DNA from: Leptospiraceae bacterium | Lineage (GTDB): Bacteria; Spirochaetota; Leptospiria; Leptospirales; Leptonemataceae | Direction: 5' to 3' | Assembly: GCA_020440935.1 (NCBI GenBank) | Contig: JAGRNC010000130.1 | Span: 1 to 6,874 of the forward strand | Length of the DNA stretch: 6,874 nucleotides | Shown here: positions 1 through 5,213 of the stretch, piece by piece | Position numbering within the stretch: position 1 is the stretch's first letter | Layout: each line of letters opens with the position of its first letter | Notes under the pieces: model-generated | Databases searched by the model: none | What the model saw: the letters and a program-made list of their open reading frames with translations, nothing else | Told to the model about the DNA's origin: nothing | Position numbers and translations under genes: made by a program

Positions 1-1
1 A

Positions 2-577
2 CAACTATACGGATCGGTACTGCATCCGTACTATCAATGGCCATCGCAAAAGCCTGTGGATGTAATGTATTCCCTGGCCAGCAATTTGTTCTCTCCCGCC
101 CGCGGATTCTTCTACTGGCACCCTGCCTTCGTGTTATCGCTGGCCGCAATGATTGCAAGTCTTCGCAAAGGGGCGGATTACAAATTCTTACCATTCGCGT
201 TGTGCATTGCCATCGCCCATGTCTGGATCGTTTGTAACTACGAAGCCTGGTGGGGTGGGCATAGTATTGGACCACGACTAACTTCCGACCTCGTACCCTT
301 TTTCGTTTTCGCTTTGATTCCTTTTTTGCATCGGATGAATTTGCATCGCAGACCGATGGCCAGTATGGCCCTGATTGCATTGATGTTTATTTCCTTTCCG
401 CTCCATTTTCGAGCCGCTATCGATCCATCCGTGGGCCGCTGGAATCTGGGCCCACCGAACATAAATGACGGACCCGGGCCGATCTGGAAGTTCCGTGATC
501 AGCAGGGATTGGCCGGAGATCGGAATGTTCGCGCCCTTCTAATGCTTGGCCCCGGCGACCAGGATGAGACCGATTAA
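2..577 (+). CDS. C-terminal part of a polytopic membrane protein, GT-C glycosyltransferase-like
   Basis: The reading frame is open from the window edge to a TAA at 575-577, so about 191 C-terminal residues are visible and the N-terminus lies outside. A GTG at 56 and an ATG at 65 are in frame, but the coding character continues upstream, so neither is taken as the start. Visible features are a segment reading NLFSPARGFFYWHPAF, at least four hydrophobic segments, and a loop WWGGHSIGPR between membrane segments two and three. From memory, the combination of SPxRGxxxxxP and WWGGxSxGPR is typical of large integral-membrane GT-C-type sugar transferases and related uncharacterised spirochaete membrane proteins. 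Catalytic residues of that class sit near the N-terminus and cannot be checked here. The role (envelope glycan or lipid glycosylation) is inference. The stop overlaps that of the convergent metallohydrolase gene. Confidence 0.7.
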   Translation, partial: QLYGSVLHPYYQWPSQKPVDVMYSLASNLFSPARGFFYWHPAFVLSLAAMIASLRKGADYKFLPFALCIAIAHVWIVCNYEAWWGGHSIGPRLTSDLVPFFVFALIPFLHRMNLHRRPMASMALIALMFISFPLHFRAAIDPSVGRWNLGPPNINDGPGPIWKFRDQQGLAGDRNVRALLMLGPGDQDETD

Positions 578-1590
578 TCCTTCCAGCGGTATTGTTCGTA
601 CGGTGGATCGATCTCTTTTATTTCAATGTGACCCTCTGTGTTGAATTTGTCGATGAATGAGTGCATCACGGCCAGGGCCGTGGCATAATGTCCCCGGGCC
701 TCGATCTTTTCGCCCATGGCCTGTATGGTCAATTCGCGGAGATCTATGTAGCCTTCCTTGAGCCGGTTCCTTACCCCGCGTTCCAGAATACCAATCGTAC
801 GGATCAGTAGTTTGATGGCCCGCTGGGGATTTTCCGGCTCATCGAAATGGGCAGGTAGCAATCTTCGTATAGGTAGCTTCAATAGACGGTCCAGCGATTC
901 CTGGTAGTTACTCAGGTTCCCGTCCAGCTCGGCGTAAACGGCCGAAACATTCTGAAGCACAAGGTCGCCGGTAAAATAGATCCCTTCGCCTACCAGATAG
1001 GGAGTTAAGTGCCACTGGTTGTGGCCGGGAGTATAAATGAATCCCAGTTCCCTGTCTCCGATTTGTATTACGTCCCCCTCTTGCAAGTCCACGTCCATCT
1101 TTAGCACAGGATCGACTTTATGGTCCATTTCCACTGCATCCAGAAATCGGATGAAGCTATCTTCCGATTTCCGAGCCAATGCTTTTCGCTGCTGCTGATC
1201 TCCCTGGGATTTGTAGATCAATCGATTATTGGCTCGCTGAAAGCGACGCATATGATCTCTGTAATCCCCCACATGCGAGGCCATTCCCACCATGCCATAA
1301 AGCTTCGCATTGGAGTAGCTTCGCATAACCAGAGCCGCGCTAATGTGGTCAATGTGGTCGTGGGTATAGAAGATCTTCTGAATCTTATGTAAGCTGTAGC
1401 CGATCTTGCGCAGAGCTCTTTGCAGAAGCCCAAGATTCTGCACGTAACCTGTATCGATGAGGATTGGCTCGCCGGAATCGATCAGGTAGATGTTATTATC
1501 CTCATAAAAAGGCTGAGGGATCTTTACTCTCCAGATCCCTTCGCCCAAATCCTCAAAGGCCGGTACGGATTCATAGGAGTGAACTTGCAT
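574..1590 (-). CDS. MBL-fold metallohydrolase, LACTB2/glyoxalase II-like
   Basis: A 338-residue protein from an ATG at 1590-1588, preceded by GAGG with a 9-nt spacer. A TTG at 1605 would add five residues, but the Shine-Dalgarno placement favours the ATG. The complete metallo-beta-lactamase ligand set is visible: THDHIDH at residues 76-82 (His77, His79, Asp81, His82), TPGH with His190, FTGD with Asp209 and PAH with His248. This predicts a binuclear zinc hydrolase. The C-terminal part (about 255-338) is helical and basic and resembles the small winged-helix-like tail of LACTB2-type proteins. No signal peptide is seen, so it should be cytoplasmic. The substrate is unknown; thioesters, glutathione adducts, lactones, phosphodiesters or RNA are all possible in this fold. 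It lies 42 nt downstream of the VOC gene on the same strand and is probably co-transcribed with it. Confidence 0.9.
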   Translation of the reverse strand: MQVHSYESVPAFEDLGEGIWRVKIPQPFYEDNNIYLIDSGEPILIDTGYVQNLGLLQRALRKIGYSLHKIQKIFYTHDHIDHISAALVMRSYSNAKLYGMVGMASHVGDYRDHMRRFQRANNRLIYKSQGDQQQRKALARKSEDSFIRFLDAVEMDHKVDPVLKMDVDLQEGDVIQIGDRELGFIYTPGHNQWHLTPYLVGEGIYFTGDLVLQNVSAVYAELDGNLSNYQESLDRLLKLPIRRLLPAHFDEPENPQRAIKLLIRTIGILERGVRNRLKEGYIDLRELTIQAMGEKIEARGHYATALAVMHSFIDKFNTEGHIEIKEIDPPYEQYRWKD

Positions 1591-1632
1591 TCCATCCAGC
1601 CTCAAATTGACGGAAGCAACGAAAAGAAGATT

Positions 1633-2043
1633 TCAGCAGTTTATCATCCAATTGATGCCATAACGATCCGAAAATGAGCCAAAATAATCCCCCCAGAACA
1701 TCTCCTGCATGGGCATTGTAACCGTTCCGCCCTCGGAGAGGCCTGCGAAAATCTCGTCTGCTTCCTTTCGGCTGGTGGGCGCGAGAGAAATATGCAGGTT
1801 GTTGCCGGCGCTACACTTATGCCCCATGGACTCCAGTAGGTCTGTGCCCATGAGCAGCATCCCATTGCCCACTTGCAAAGAGATGTGCATGATCTTTTCT
1901 TGATCGCCTTCGCTCAACGGAGGCAAGCCGGGAACTTCGCTGTACCGCATGGTTCCGCCGAGTTCGCCGCCCAGAGTCTTCTGGTAAAAGGAAAATGCCT
2001 CCTCCGTATTTCCCGGAAAATTTAAATAGAAATGAGCCTTCAT
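1633..2043 (-). CDS. VOC (glyoxalase-fold) family protein, PhnB-like
   Basis: A 136-residue protein starting at an ATG with a clear GGAGG Shine-Dalgarno 7 nt upstream. The opening YLNFPGNTEEAFSFYQKTLGGE and the closing WGDYFGSFSDRYGINWMI are the two signatures of PhnB/YjdN-like VOC proteins, which consist of two beta-alpha-beta-beta-beta modules. His53 in IMHISLQ and His84 in LHISL are plausible metal or substrate contacts. Length is normal for the family, and there is no signal peptide. PhnB-like proteins rarely have a proven reaction, so enzymatic activity (lyase, isomerase, dioxygenase or resistance) cannot be assigned. The next gene downstream on the strand is an MBL hydrolase. A glyoxalase-fold protein next to an MBL-fold protein resembles a glyoxalase I/II pair in principle, but neither protein is a canonical GloA or GloB, so this is only suggestive. 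Confidence 0.88.
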   Translation of the reverse strand: MKAHFYLNFPGNTEEAFSFYQKTLGGELGGTMRYSEVPGLPPLSEGDQEKIMHISLQVGNGMLLMGTDLLESMGHKCSAGNNLHISLAPTSRKEADEIFAGLSEGGTVTMPMQEMFWGDYFGSFSDRYGINWMINC

Positions 2044-2343
2044 TGCTCTTCCTCCATATCTGAATTCATGATATTGTCGTATCCGGTGGCTCCGAATCGA
2101 CAGGCTCTTGTAAAATTGTGGGACAGGTGCAGGAAGAATTCAAAGGCCGGCCCTGGGAATCTTTCGTGCAGAGTACGCCAGTTTCTTGGACCGCGAAGGC
2201 AGGCAAGTGTTCCGAAGTACGGTTCTAATTTTTACTCAAAAAGTCGAAATTAAATCCTTACGCCGCGCGAAAAATTGCTTTCGGGTTTTGTGGCTCTACC
2301 GGGATTTCGCTCTTGAGATTTCACTTGATAACCCCACGGGGGT
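2044..2343. other. Intergenic region between divergent genes, no convincing gene
   Basis: About 300 bp separate the divergent VOC gene and the small exported protein gene. The region should hold both promoters. No good sigma-70 promoter stands out on either strand. A weak ECF-style element (TGTCGAT-N16-CGAC) reads on the minus strand at 2102-2076 toward the VOC gene. A stretch at about 2128-2240 reads as plausible protein only if one changes frame (QEEFKGRPWESF in one frame, AEYASFLDREGRQVFR in another). It could be a decayed gene remnant, but no family is recognised. An 8-bp GGCCGGCC palindrome lies near 2145. No RNA gene was seen. Confidence 0.4.
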
Positions 2344-2354
2344 AGGAGTAAAGA

Positions 2355-2597
2355 ATGAAACGAATCGTAGCAATTAGCGCAATGCTCACTCTGGGCATGG
2401 TGCTGGGATTCACAGCTCTCCAGGCCGAGCCGGATGGAGACCAAATTCTGGAAGAGTGCCTGACAGAGGCGCATGGTCGCGGGTATGACATCGAAAGCGA
2501 TGCATTCGCAGAGCGTGTGGCCAATGCCATCATCAATGAAGACGAGGGAACCATGATGGAAGTGTGCCCCTCAACTTTCCAGAAATACGACAACTAA
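2355..2597 (+). CDS. Small exported protein with two cysteines, function unknown
   Basis: An 80-residue protein with an ATG start and an AGGAG Shine-Dalgarno at 2344-2348, 6 nt upstream. Residues 1-24 form a classical signal peptide: basic MKR, a hydrophobic core, and a probable cleavage after ALQA, giving a mature acidic protein of about 56 residues. No lipobox cysteine is present, so it should be soluble and periplasmic or secreted rather than a lipoprotein. Cys35 and Cys71 are the only cysteines and lie well apart in the mature part, so one intramolecular disulfide is plausible. No domain is recognised. It is monocistronic: a long gap lies upstream and a hairpin follows directly after the stop. 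The start and reading frame are well supported; function is not. Confidence 0.82.
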   Translation: MKRIVAISAMLTLGMVLGFTALQAEPDGDQILEECLTEAHGRGYDIESDAFAERVANAIINEDEGTMMEVCPSTFQKYDN

Positions 2598-2604
2598 GAA
2601 CGCG

Positions 2605-2628
2605 AACCGGACTGGCAGCAGTCCGGTT
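2605..2628 (+). terminator. Hairpin terminator after the small exported protein gene
   Basis: A perfect 10-bp stem (AACCGGACTG / CAGTCCGGTT) with a GCAG loop begins 7 nt after the stop codon of the small exported protein gene. Only three T residues follow, so as an intrinsic terminator it is hairpin-strong but U-tract-weak. It may instead protect the 3' end or need a factor. Confidence 0.55.
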
Positions 2629-2675
2629 TCCACCATCTCCTGCGTCCCCTGTCAGAGCCAGGAATAAGCGCGCAT

Positions 2676-2698
2676 AAAAAAAAGGGCCCGAAGGCCCC
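2676..2698 (-). terminator. Strong intrinsic terminator of the left sigma-like transcript
   Basis: Read on the minus strand this is GGGCC-TTCG-GGCCC followed directly by eight T residues. The stem is capped by the very stable UUCG tetraloop. It ends the minus-strand transcript that comes through the degenerate sigma-factor gene, about 160 nt beyond that gene's stop. It lacks a T tract in the plus direction, so it acts on the minus strand only. Confidence 0.88.
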
Positions 2699-2806
2699 TT
2701 AGCTTACCCCATGGAACCGCGAACAGTAAGGAGGAGTTTTCGAGGAGGAAAGAGTTGGATGATTTTGCAATCCGTTCCATAGAGCTTCGGAGATTTCTGT
2801 GTTCAT
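2699..2806 (-). CDS. Possible 35-residue micro-ORF between the sigma-like gene and its terminator
   Basis: An ATG at 2806-2804 overlaps the TGA of the preceding 15-codon ORF as ATGA. The frame stays open for 35 residues to a TAA that abuts the terminator stem. The first half (MNTEISEALWNGLQNHP) looks protein-like, while the second half is rich in Ser and Pro. It has no Shine-Dalgarno of its own and would depend on coupling. It could equally be untranslated 3' sequence. Confidence 0.2.
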   Translation of the reverse strand: MNTEISEALWNGLQNHPTLSSSKTPPYCSRFHGVS

Positions 2807-2850
2807 GCTGCTTGATTACGTTTCGTCGGAGTTTTCATTGGTTTTCGCAT
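2803..2850 (-). CDS. Possible 15-residue basic leader-like peptide
   Basis: The ORF MRKPMKTPTKRNQAA starts at an ATG 8 nt downstream of an AGGAG whose first bases belong to the TAG stop of the sigma-like gene. The spacing is ideal. It is very short and basic, with no recognisable relative. Chance occurrence cannot be excluded. Confidence 0.22.
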   Translation of the reverse strand: MRKPMKTPTKRNQAA

Positions 2851-2861
2851 AATTTGTGCTC

Positions 2862-3365
2862 CTAAAGGTCGGTTAATTCGAGCAGCGAATTCGCAGCCGC
2901 CCGATAGATTCGGTCAAAGTCCTCGTCGTCAATGCCCAGAATTCGGGCCCCCTGACGCGGAGAAAGACCGGAAAAAATTGCAAGAAAGAAAACTTCTACC
3001 TCACGCGCCGTTAGATACTCGGCGAGCTGACCTAGCAAGGCCTGATCTACCAGATTTCTAGCATCGTACTCATCGTCGGTTGGGGCGATATCGCTGGCAG
3101 GCCCATTGTAAGCGCGGCGAAGTAGATTTGTGGCCTCGCTCTGGAGCGAAGCTTTCGCATCCTGTAGCGAACCGCCAGATATGATTTCCATAAATACAGA
3201 TAAGAAGGCTCGGGCAACAATGGTTTCTGTGAACTGGACATCTTCGATTCGAATGGCAACGAAACGATACAAAGGGGCTACGTTGTCCGCATAGATTTGC
3301 GCCAGCATAGATGGACCGCCATGGAGCGTAGAAAGCATTTCAGTTTTTTGCGAAGCCATTAGCAT
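2862..3365 (-). CDS. Degenerate ECF sigma-factor-like protein
   Basis: A 167-residue protein from an ATG at 3365, with a second in-frame ATG at 3359 and only AGG as a possible Shine-Dalgarno. Residues about 17-85 align by eye with sigma region 2 (IYADNVAPLYRFVAIRI resembles LYRRYIDTVYRYVLVRV of the neighbouring ECF sigma). Residues about 110-165 align with region 4 (LTAREVEVFFLAIFSGLSPRQGARILGI). Key parts are altered. The acidic DAEDLT core-binding motif is replaced by FTETIV. The aromatic W-I-I-x-I-A-x-x-x-x-A-D-F segment of region 2.3/2.4 is lost. The expected recognition helix of region 4.2 is acidic (DDEDFDRIY). It shares a promoter element with the divergent ECF sigma gene. It may be a co-sigma, a decoy or modulator of RNA polymerase, or a sigma factor losing function. 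It has no frameshift or internal stop, and length is near normal for ECF factors. Confidence 0.75.
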   Translation of the reverse strand: MLMASQKTEMLSTLHGGPSMLAQIYADNVAPLYRFVAIRIEDVQFTETIVARAFLSVFMEIISGGSLQDAKASLQSEATNLLRRAYNGPASDIAPTDDEYDARNLVDQALLGQLAEYLTAREVEVFFLAIFSGLSPRQGARILGIDDEDFDRIYRAAANSLLELTDL

Positions 3366-3373
3366 TGTTCAGC

Positions 3374-3405
3374 CTATAAGTCGCGATCCGGCGAAAAGTG
3401 TGACA
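3374..3405 (-). promoter_or_regulatory. ECF-type promoter of the degenerate sigma-like gene
   Basis: On the minus strand: TGTCACA, 14 nt, then GCGACTTATAG, ending 8 nt before the ATG at 3365. The same two blocks with the same spacing occur upstream of the divergent ECF sigma gene. A-tracts lie just upstream (3409-3437 on the plus strand as T runs), in UP-element position. The TGTCACA block followed by a CGAC-type -10 recalls ECF promoters rather than sigma-70 ones. Confidence 0.65.
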
Positions 3406-3552
3406 TCGTTTTGGTTTTTTTATCGTTTTTTATTTTTCTGTGGCCTGGCAGGCGGCCGGATTCGGAGACCAATACTACTTTCCTTATTTAGTATTTTTCT
3501 ATCGCTGCTACATTGGGTCTCGCGCAGAATTTAGAAAAAAATCGAATTTTGC
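3406..3552. other. AT-rich centre of the divergent promoter region
   Basis: Runs of T at 3409-3412, 3415-3421, 3426-3431 and 3433-3437 lie behind the left promoter, and an A7 run at 3535-3541 plus a T4 run lie behind the right one. Both therefore sit directly upstream of a TGTCACA block, where A-tracts stimulate many promoters, including ECF ones. The tracts may also bend the DNA. A GC-rich island with the short inverted repeat GCCTG-G-CAGGC lies at about 3442-3455. Open frames crossing this region show no protein-like character. Confidence 0.4.
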
Positions 3553-3584
3553 TGTCACAATCAGCGTCTTTTTGCGACTCATAG
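3553..3584 (+). promoter_or_regulatory. ECF-type promoter of the ECF sigma gene
   Basis: TGTCACA at 3553-3559, a 14-nt spacer, then GCGACTCATAG at 3574-3584, only 4 nt before the GTG start. It is identical to the divergent element in 17 of 18 block positions and in spacing. If the GCGAC block is the -10, transcription would begin at or next to the GTG, giving a leaderless mRNA. This fits the absence of any Shine-Dalgarno. Self-activation by the encoded sigma factor is the simplest reading, but is inference. Confidence 0.65.
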
Positions 3585-3588
3585 CACA

Positions 3589-4149
3589 GTGGAGCAGTAC
3601 GAAGACCAACCTTCGGATCTTGAACTGGCGCAAATGTCCCGGGAGAATCCGGCCGCCTTCGGTCTTCTGTACCGGCGGTATATTGACACTGTGTACCGCT
3701 ATGTTCTGGTCCGCGTGCCATCGCCGGAAGATGCTGAAGATCTGACTGCGCATATCTTTGAAAATGCGCTCAGTTCATTGCATCGGTTTCGGGGCGATTC
3801 GAGGTTCTCAACCTGGATCATTCAGATCGCAAGGCATCGAATCGCCGATTTCTACCGAGCCCGGCGGCACGATACGCTGGATCCGGCTGCGCTGGACGAG
3901 CGGGAAGCGCCGGGCATTGCTCCCGACGATCTCGGTCTGGATACGGTGAAGGAGTTGCTCACCAGGCTTCCCAGAGCCAAGGCGGAGGTTGTGGAATTGC
4001 GGGTATTTGCCGATTTAAGTCACTCGGAGATCGGAGAAATGCTGGGAAAATCGGAAATGGCCATCAGGGCCGTTTTCTCGAGGGCAATGAAGGATTTGCG
4101 TAAAATAATCGAACAGGAAGAGATCTATCACCATGAATGGCTATCCTGA
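3589..4149 (+). CDS. ECF-family RNA polymerase sigma factor
   Basis: A 186-residue protein with region 2 at about residues 21-92 and region 4 at about 118-175. Region 2 has the expected LYRRYIDTVYRYV helix, the DAEDLT core-binding motif (48-53), and the RFSTWIIQIARHRIADFYR melting and -10 recognition segment. Region 4 contains LPRAKAEVVELRVFADLSHSEIGEMLG followed by the recognition helix and a basic tail. No regions 1 or 3 and no C-terminal SnoaL-like extension are present, so this is a plain ECF factor. The start is a GTG: a TAG stop at 3532-3534 closes the frame upstream with no other start codon between, and the next ATG (3634) would cut into region 2. No Shine-Dalgarno is present. Its end overlaps the following membrane-protein gene by 17 nt. 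The stimulus is unknown. Confidence 0.93.
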   Translation: MEQYEDQPSDLELAQMSRENPAAFGLLYRRYIDTVYRYVLVRVPSPEDAEDLTAHIFENALSSLHRFRGDSRFSTWIIQIARHRIADFYRARRHDTLDPAALDEREAPGIAPDDLGLDTVKELLTRLPRAKAEVVELRVFADLSHSEIGEMLGKSEMAIRAVFSRAMKDLRKIIEQEEIYHHEWLS

Positions 4150-4483
4150 ACATACCAATCCAGAAGAGGCGGACTCCTCTGGCTGGCAGCTGGAATCCAA
4201 GCTCAACCGTTGCAGTCGTAAAATCTGCGCTCCGCAGAGTCTGTATTCCAGAATCGATTATACCATTGGTCATTCCCTGGCATGCCGGCGCAAGAGCCAG
4301 GGCCGAATTCGCTTACTTGCTTACTGTGTGCTCGGACTTGCCAGCGTTCTAGCCGGCATTGTGATTACGGATGAACCCACCGGAAAGGATCAGCAAGCCG
4401 AGAATAATCGAAAGGATCCTATAGACGAAGGTCGCAAAGAGATCACCCTACCGGTGGGCGTTCCCACCGGTCGATTCTACTGA
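4133..4483 (+). CDS. Single-pass membrane protein, candidate non-canonical anti-sigma factor
   Basis: A 116-residue protein whose ATG lies inside the 3' end of the ECF sigma gene, which suggests translational coupling. Residues 1-60 are hydrophilic, ending in the basic stretch CRRKSQGRIR. Residues about 61-79 form one membrane helix (LLAYCVLGLASVLAGIVIT), and about 37 hydrophilic residues follow. The positive-inside rule puts the N-terminus in the cytoplasm and the tail outside. Position and topology are those of a membrane anti-sigma factor. The usual zinc-binding HxxxCxxC motif is not present; the cysteines are Cys27, Cys32, Cys51 and Cys65. The segment APQSLYSRIDYTI resembles a short motif seen before the membrane helix in some ECF-linked proteins. 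No named family is recognised, and the anti-sigma role is inferred from context. Confidence 0.75.
   Translation: MNGYPEHTNPEEADSSGWQLESKLNRCSRKICAPQSLYSRIDYTIGHSLACRRKSQGRIRLLAYCVLGLASVLAGIVITDEPTGKDQQAENNRKDPIDEGRKEITLPVGVPTGRFY
4450..4471 (+). other. Perfect stem-loop inside the end of the membrane-protein gene
   Basis: The 9-bp stem ACCGGTGGG / CCCACCGGT with a CGTT loop lies within the last codons (encoding PVGVPTGR), 10 nt before the stop. No T tract follows. It may be part of a terminator together with the next hairpin, or a barrier protecting the sigma-operon mRNA end. The repeat also constrains the protein sequence there. Confidence 0.45.
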
Positions 4484-4507
4484 AAAACCGCTAGATTCCG
4501 GGTTTTT
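4483..4507 (+). terminator. Weak A/T-flanked hairpin between the sigma operon and rplU
   Basis: An A5-CCG arm, an 8-nt loop, then CGG-G-T5. The A run begins at the last base of the TGA stop and can pair with the T run, which would also act as the U tract in the plus direction. The GC part is only three pairs, so termination may be partial, possibly helped by the 9-bp hairpin just upstream. The remaining leader of rplU (4508-4578) holds a TTGACC at 4530-4535 without a good -10 at normal spacing, so the rplU promoter was not located. Confidence 0.4.
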
Positions 4508-4578
4508 GGCCCCTTTCCGCTAATTCTGATTGACCCGGTACGGCCTTCCCGGACCCTGCACTTTGCGAGGTAGCCATC

Positions 4579-4890
4579 ATGTATGCAATTATTGAACTGG
4601 CCGGAAAACAGCATCGGGTAAACAAAGATCAAGTATTTGTATCTGAACGAACTGGAGTAGAGCCAGGAAAAGACCTTTCCTGTGATTCCGTTCTTGCTGT
4701 AGGCGAGGGTTCCGATCTGAAAGTCGGACAGCCCTTCGTAAAAGGCGCCTCGGTAAAACTGAAGGTTCTGGAAGACATTCGTGGTCCCAAGATTAACGGC
4801 TTCAAATACAAGCCCAAGACCACTTTCCGGAAATCCTGGGGGCATCGTCAGGATCTACAGAAGCTTCAGGTGGTAGAGATCAAGAATTGA
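4579..4890 (+). CDS. rplU: 50S ribosomal protein L21
   Basis: A 103-residue protein of normal length, with GAGG at 4567-4570 and 8 nt to the ATG. The N-terminal MYAIIELAGKQHRV and the C-terminal signature FKYKPKTTFRKSWGHRQ, which contacts 23S rRNA, identify bL21 clearly. It is a structural component of the large subunit in the cytoplasm. It is the first gene of a housekeeping operon: its TGA overlaps the TTG start of prp (4887-4890, TTGA). The 95-nt leader before the gene contains several CCGGG/CCCGG repeats that could pair in alternative ways, so a regulatory leader is possible but not shown. Confidence 0.98.
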   Translation: MYAIIELAGKQHRVNKDQVFVSERTGVEPGKDLSCDSVLAVGEGSDLKVGQPFVKGASVKLKVLEDIRGPKINGFKYKPKTTFRKSWGHRQDLQKLQVVEIKN

Positions 4891-5213
4891 TAGAAGTCCG
4901 ATTCGGGACAGACAGGAACAAAAGAGTTCACAGAGTTAGTATAGAAGGCCATGCAGGCCTTAGCAGCAAAGGGACTGACGTTCTCTGCGCTGCGGTGAGC
5001 GCTCTAAGCTACGCACTGACCGATGGAATCATCGATGTGCTGGGCAAAGAAGCCCGCAAAGGGCAAAAAGAAGGCGAATTTTTTTTGCAGCTCGAGTCCG
5101 ACGGGGACGATAGAACGGAGATTGTATTTGCCACCGTTCTGCAAACCCTCAAGAAACTGGCAGACCAGTATCCGGACCGAATGAAGATCAGGAGAGAAGA
5201 AGATGGCGCATAA
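4887..5213 (+). CDS. prp: Ribosomal-processing cysteine protease Prp (YsxB family)
   Basis: A 108-residue protein of normal length for the family. The catalytic pair is visible as His22 in EGHAG and Cys34 in DVLCAAVSAL. The start is a TTG overlapping the rplU stop. No ATG occurs near a sensible N-terminus, and MIEVRF matches the usual opening beta strand. In Firmicutes, Prp removes a short N-terminal extension from ribosomal protein L27, and its gene lies between rplU and rpmA, as here. In this window L27 starts directly at the mature sequence, so that substrate is missing. The catalytic residues are nonetheless kept, so the enzyme is probably active on something else or has a structural role in ribosome assembly. 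The gene overlaps rpmA by 11 nt. Confidence 0.93.
   Translation: MIEVRFGTDRNKRVHRVSIEGHAGLSSKGTDVLCAAVSALSYALTDGIIDVLGKEARKGQKEGEFFLQLESDGDDRTEIVFATVLQTLKKLADQYPDRMKIRREEDGA

Noticed and set aside
2128..2240. Protein-like pieces in two frames (QEEFKGRPWESF and AEYASFLDREGRQVFR), possible frameshifted pseudogene
   Set aside because: Joining them needs a frame change, and no family is recognised; too short and uncertain to call a pseudogene.
2676..2700. The GGGCC-CGAA-GGCCC hairpin as a bidirectional terminator
   Set aside because: In the plus direction it lacks a T tract; the small exported protein gene already has its own hairpin at 2605-2628.
2710..2775. Short plus-strand ORF of 21 codons starting MEPRTVRRSF
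   Set aside because: No Shine-Dalgarno before it, and it lies antisense to the transcribed trailer of the sigma-like gene; no support.
3440..3745. A 101-codon open frame from the divergent promoter region into the ECF sigma gene
   Set aside because: It overlaps the ECF gene in another frame, has no Shine-Dalgarno, and its product has a random-looking composition rich in Cys, Trp and Arg.
4530..4558. TTGACC as the -35 box of an rplU promoter
   Set aside because: At 16-18 nt spacing the bases are GC-rich (ACCCTG) and nothing like a -10 box.
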